This document shows positions 5,182 to 5,641 of a stretch of DNA of 5,641 nt, piece after piece. A program made the position numbers and the translations under genes. The DNA lies in assembly GCA_003561665.1 (NCBI GenBank), contig PWVY01000040.1:1-5641 (forward strand). The letters run 5' to 3'. The DNA comes from Thermoplasmata archaeon. Lineage in GTDB: Archaea; Thermoplasmatota; SW-10-69-26. Positions within the stretch are counted from its first letter, which is position 1; each line of letters opens with the position of its first letter. Under the pieces are notes generated by a model. It saw only the letters and a program-made list of their open reading frames with translations. It was not told the DNA's origin and did not search any database.

Positions 5182-5641
5182 GTGCGAACCCTCCCCGTCC
5201 TCGCGGTCCTCACCGCCCTCGCCACCGCAGGCTGCATCGGAGCCCTCAACCACAACCTCGACCCCGACCACGCACACCAAACCACCCTCCCCCACACAAG
5301 CACCCTCGCCTGGTCCACGCACGACCCCCTCCAAGAACAACAAGACACCCTAACCGTCCCCACGCCCCCAGAGGACATCGGCGCCATCCACATCCAAGCC
5401 CAGGCCAGCGCCCAAACCCCCATGGCCTCCCTCACGGCCACCCTCGAACTCCCCAATGGCGAAACCTACCCCATCATCACCCAAAGCACCCTCGCCCAGG
5501 CAAACCACCACGAAACCTGGCAGATCCTCCCTGGCTTCAACGCAACCCAAGCCCCCATCGAGATCCACATCCAAGCCACCGGCGAAACAAGCCTCGAAAC
5601 CACCATCCACCTCCAAACCCCCACCACGCCCCCCACACCCA
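5182..5641 (+). CDS. Predicted lipoprotein of unknown function (3' partial)
   Basis: The frame is open from GTG at 5182 through the right edge, giving 153 codons without a stop. An in-frame TGA at 5173-5175 leaves GTG as the first possible start, and the next in-frame ATG (residue 81) would lose the signal. The N-terminus (MRTLPVLAVLTALATAGC) is a short signal peptide ending in a lipobox-like TAGC, so Cys18 is the likely lipidation site and the mature protein would sit on the outer face of the membrane. The mature part is rich in Thr, Gln, His and Pro. It has alternating strand-like stretches (IGAIHIQAQA, ASLTATLELPNGE, IEIHIQATGE) that suggest a beta-sandwich. N120-A-T is a possible N-glycosylation site, and the segment at the edge (TPTTPPTP) looks like a linker. 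I recognise no family. There is no clear Shine-Dalgarno. It follows the fused enzyme gene by 110 bp and is probably a separate unit. Confidence 0.75.
   Translation, partial: MRTLPVLAVLTALATAGCIGALNHNLDPDHAHQTTLPHTSTLAWSTHDPLQEQQDTLTVPTPPEDIGAIHIQAQASAQTPMASLTATLELPNGETYPIITQSTLAQANHHETWQILPGFNATQAPIEIHIQATGETSLETTIHLQTPTTPPTP

Noticed and set aside
5132..5353. 73-codon plus-strand frame beginning at ATG 5132
   Set aside because: Its product is low-complexity Ser/Pro/Thr. The overlapping frame from GTG 5182 has a signal peptide, a lipobox-like motif and stays open to the window end.

Overview
The window holds six protein-coding genes, two of them cut by the window edges. It reads as archaeal, GC-rich DNA with strongly C-ending codon use. 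The archaeal call rests on four observations. The central gene fuses 3-hydroxyacyl-CoA dehydrogenase (N-terminal) to enoyl-CoA hydratase (C-terminal), the domain order of archaeal bifunctional enzymes and the reverse of bacterial FadB/FadJ. AT-rich TATA-like boxes lie about 26-29 nt before two start codons that lack a Shine-Dalgarno sequence, as in leaderless archaeal mRNAs. The other genes use good GGTG-type Shine-Dalgarno sites. The surface protein has a C-terminal anchor of archaeal style. The proteins are rich in Asp/Glu, so a marine or salt-adapted euryarchaeon or Thermoplasmatota-like lineage is plausible, but the lineage cannot be fixed from this window.

Layout: (1) 2-727, plus strand: the C-terminal part of a secreted or surface protein with two PKD domains, an acidic linker and a C-terminal membrane anchor. 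(2) 753-1946, minus strand: an acyl-CoA dehydrogenase, tail to tail with gene 1. (3) 2049-2510, plus strand: an HxlR-family winged-helix regulator, divergent from the dehydrogenase. The 102-bp gap between them has an AT-rich core containing an inverted repeat. (4) 2531-2908, minus strand: a small SCP2 sterol-carrier-fold protein, tail to tail with the regulator. (5) 3074-5071, plus strand: the fused dehydrogenase/hydratase, divergent from SCP2 across a 165-bp promoter region with short repeats. (6) 5182 to the right edge, plus strand: the start of an unrecognised predicted lipoprotein.

Genes 2 to 5 make a compact fatty-acyl-CoA degradation module. The acyl-CoA dehydrogenase would make the trans-2-enoyl-CoA. 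The fused enzyme would hydrate it to (S)-3-hydroxyacyl-CoA and oxidise that to 3-ketoacyl-CoA. The SCP2 protein probably binds or presents acyl-CoA or lipid, and the HxlR protein is the likely local regulator. No thiolase, acyl-CoA ligase or electron-transfer flavoprotein gene is present, so the cycle is incomplete here. The two flanking surface-protein genes appear unrelated to it.

No RNA gene, CRISPR array, insertion sequence or attachment site was seen, and no intergenic stretch exceeds about 165 bp. I found no convincing evidence of a wholly new system. The items most worth a second look are the possible operators in the two divergent promoter regions, the substituted conserved Asn in the dehydrogenase domain, and the two surface proteins.
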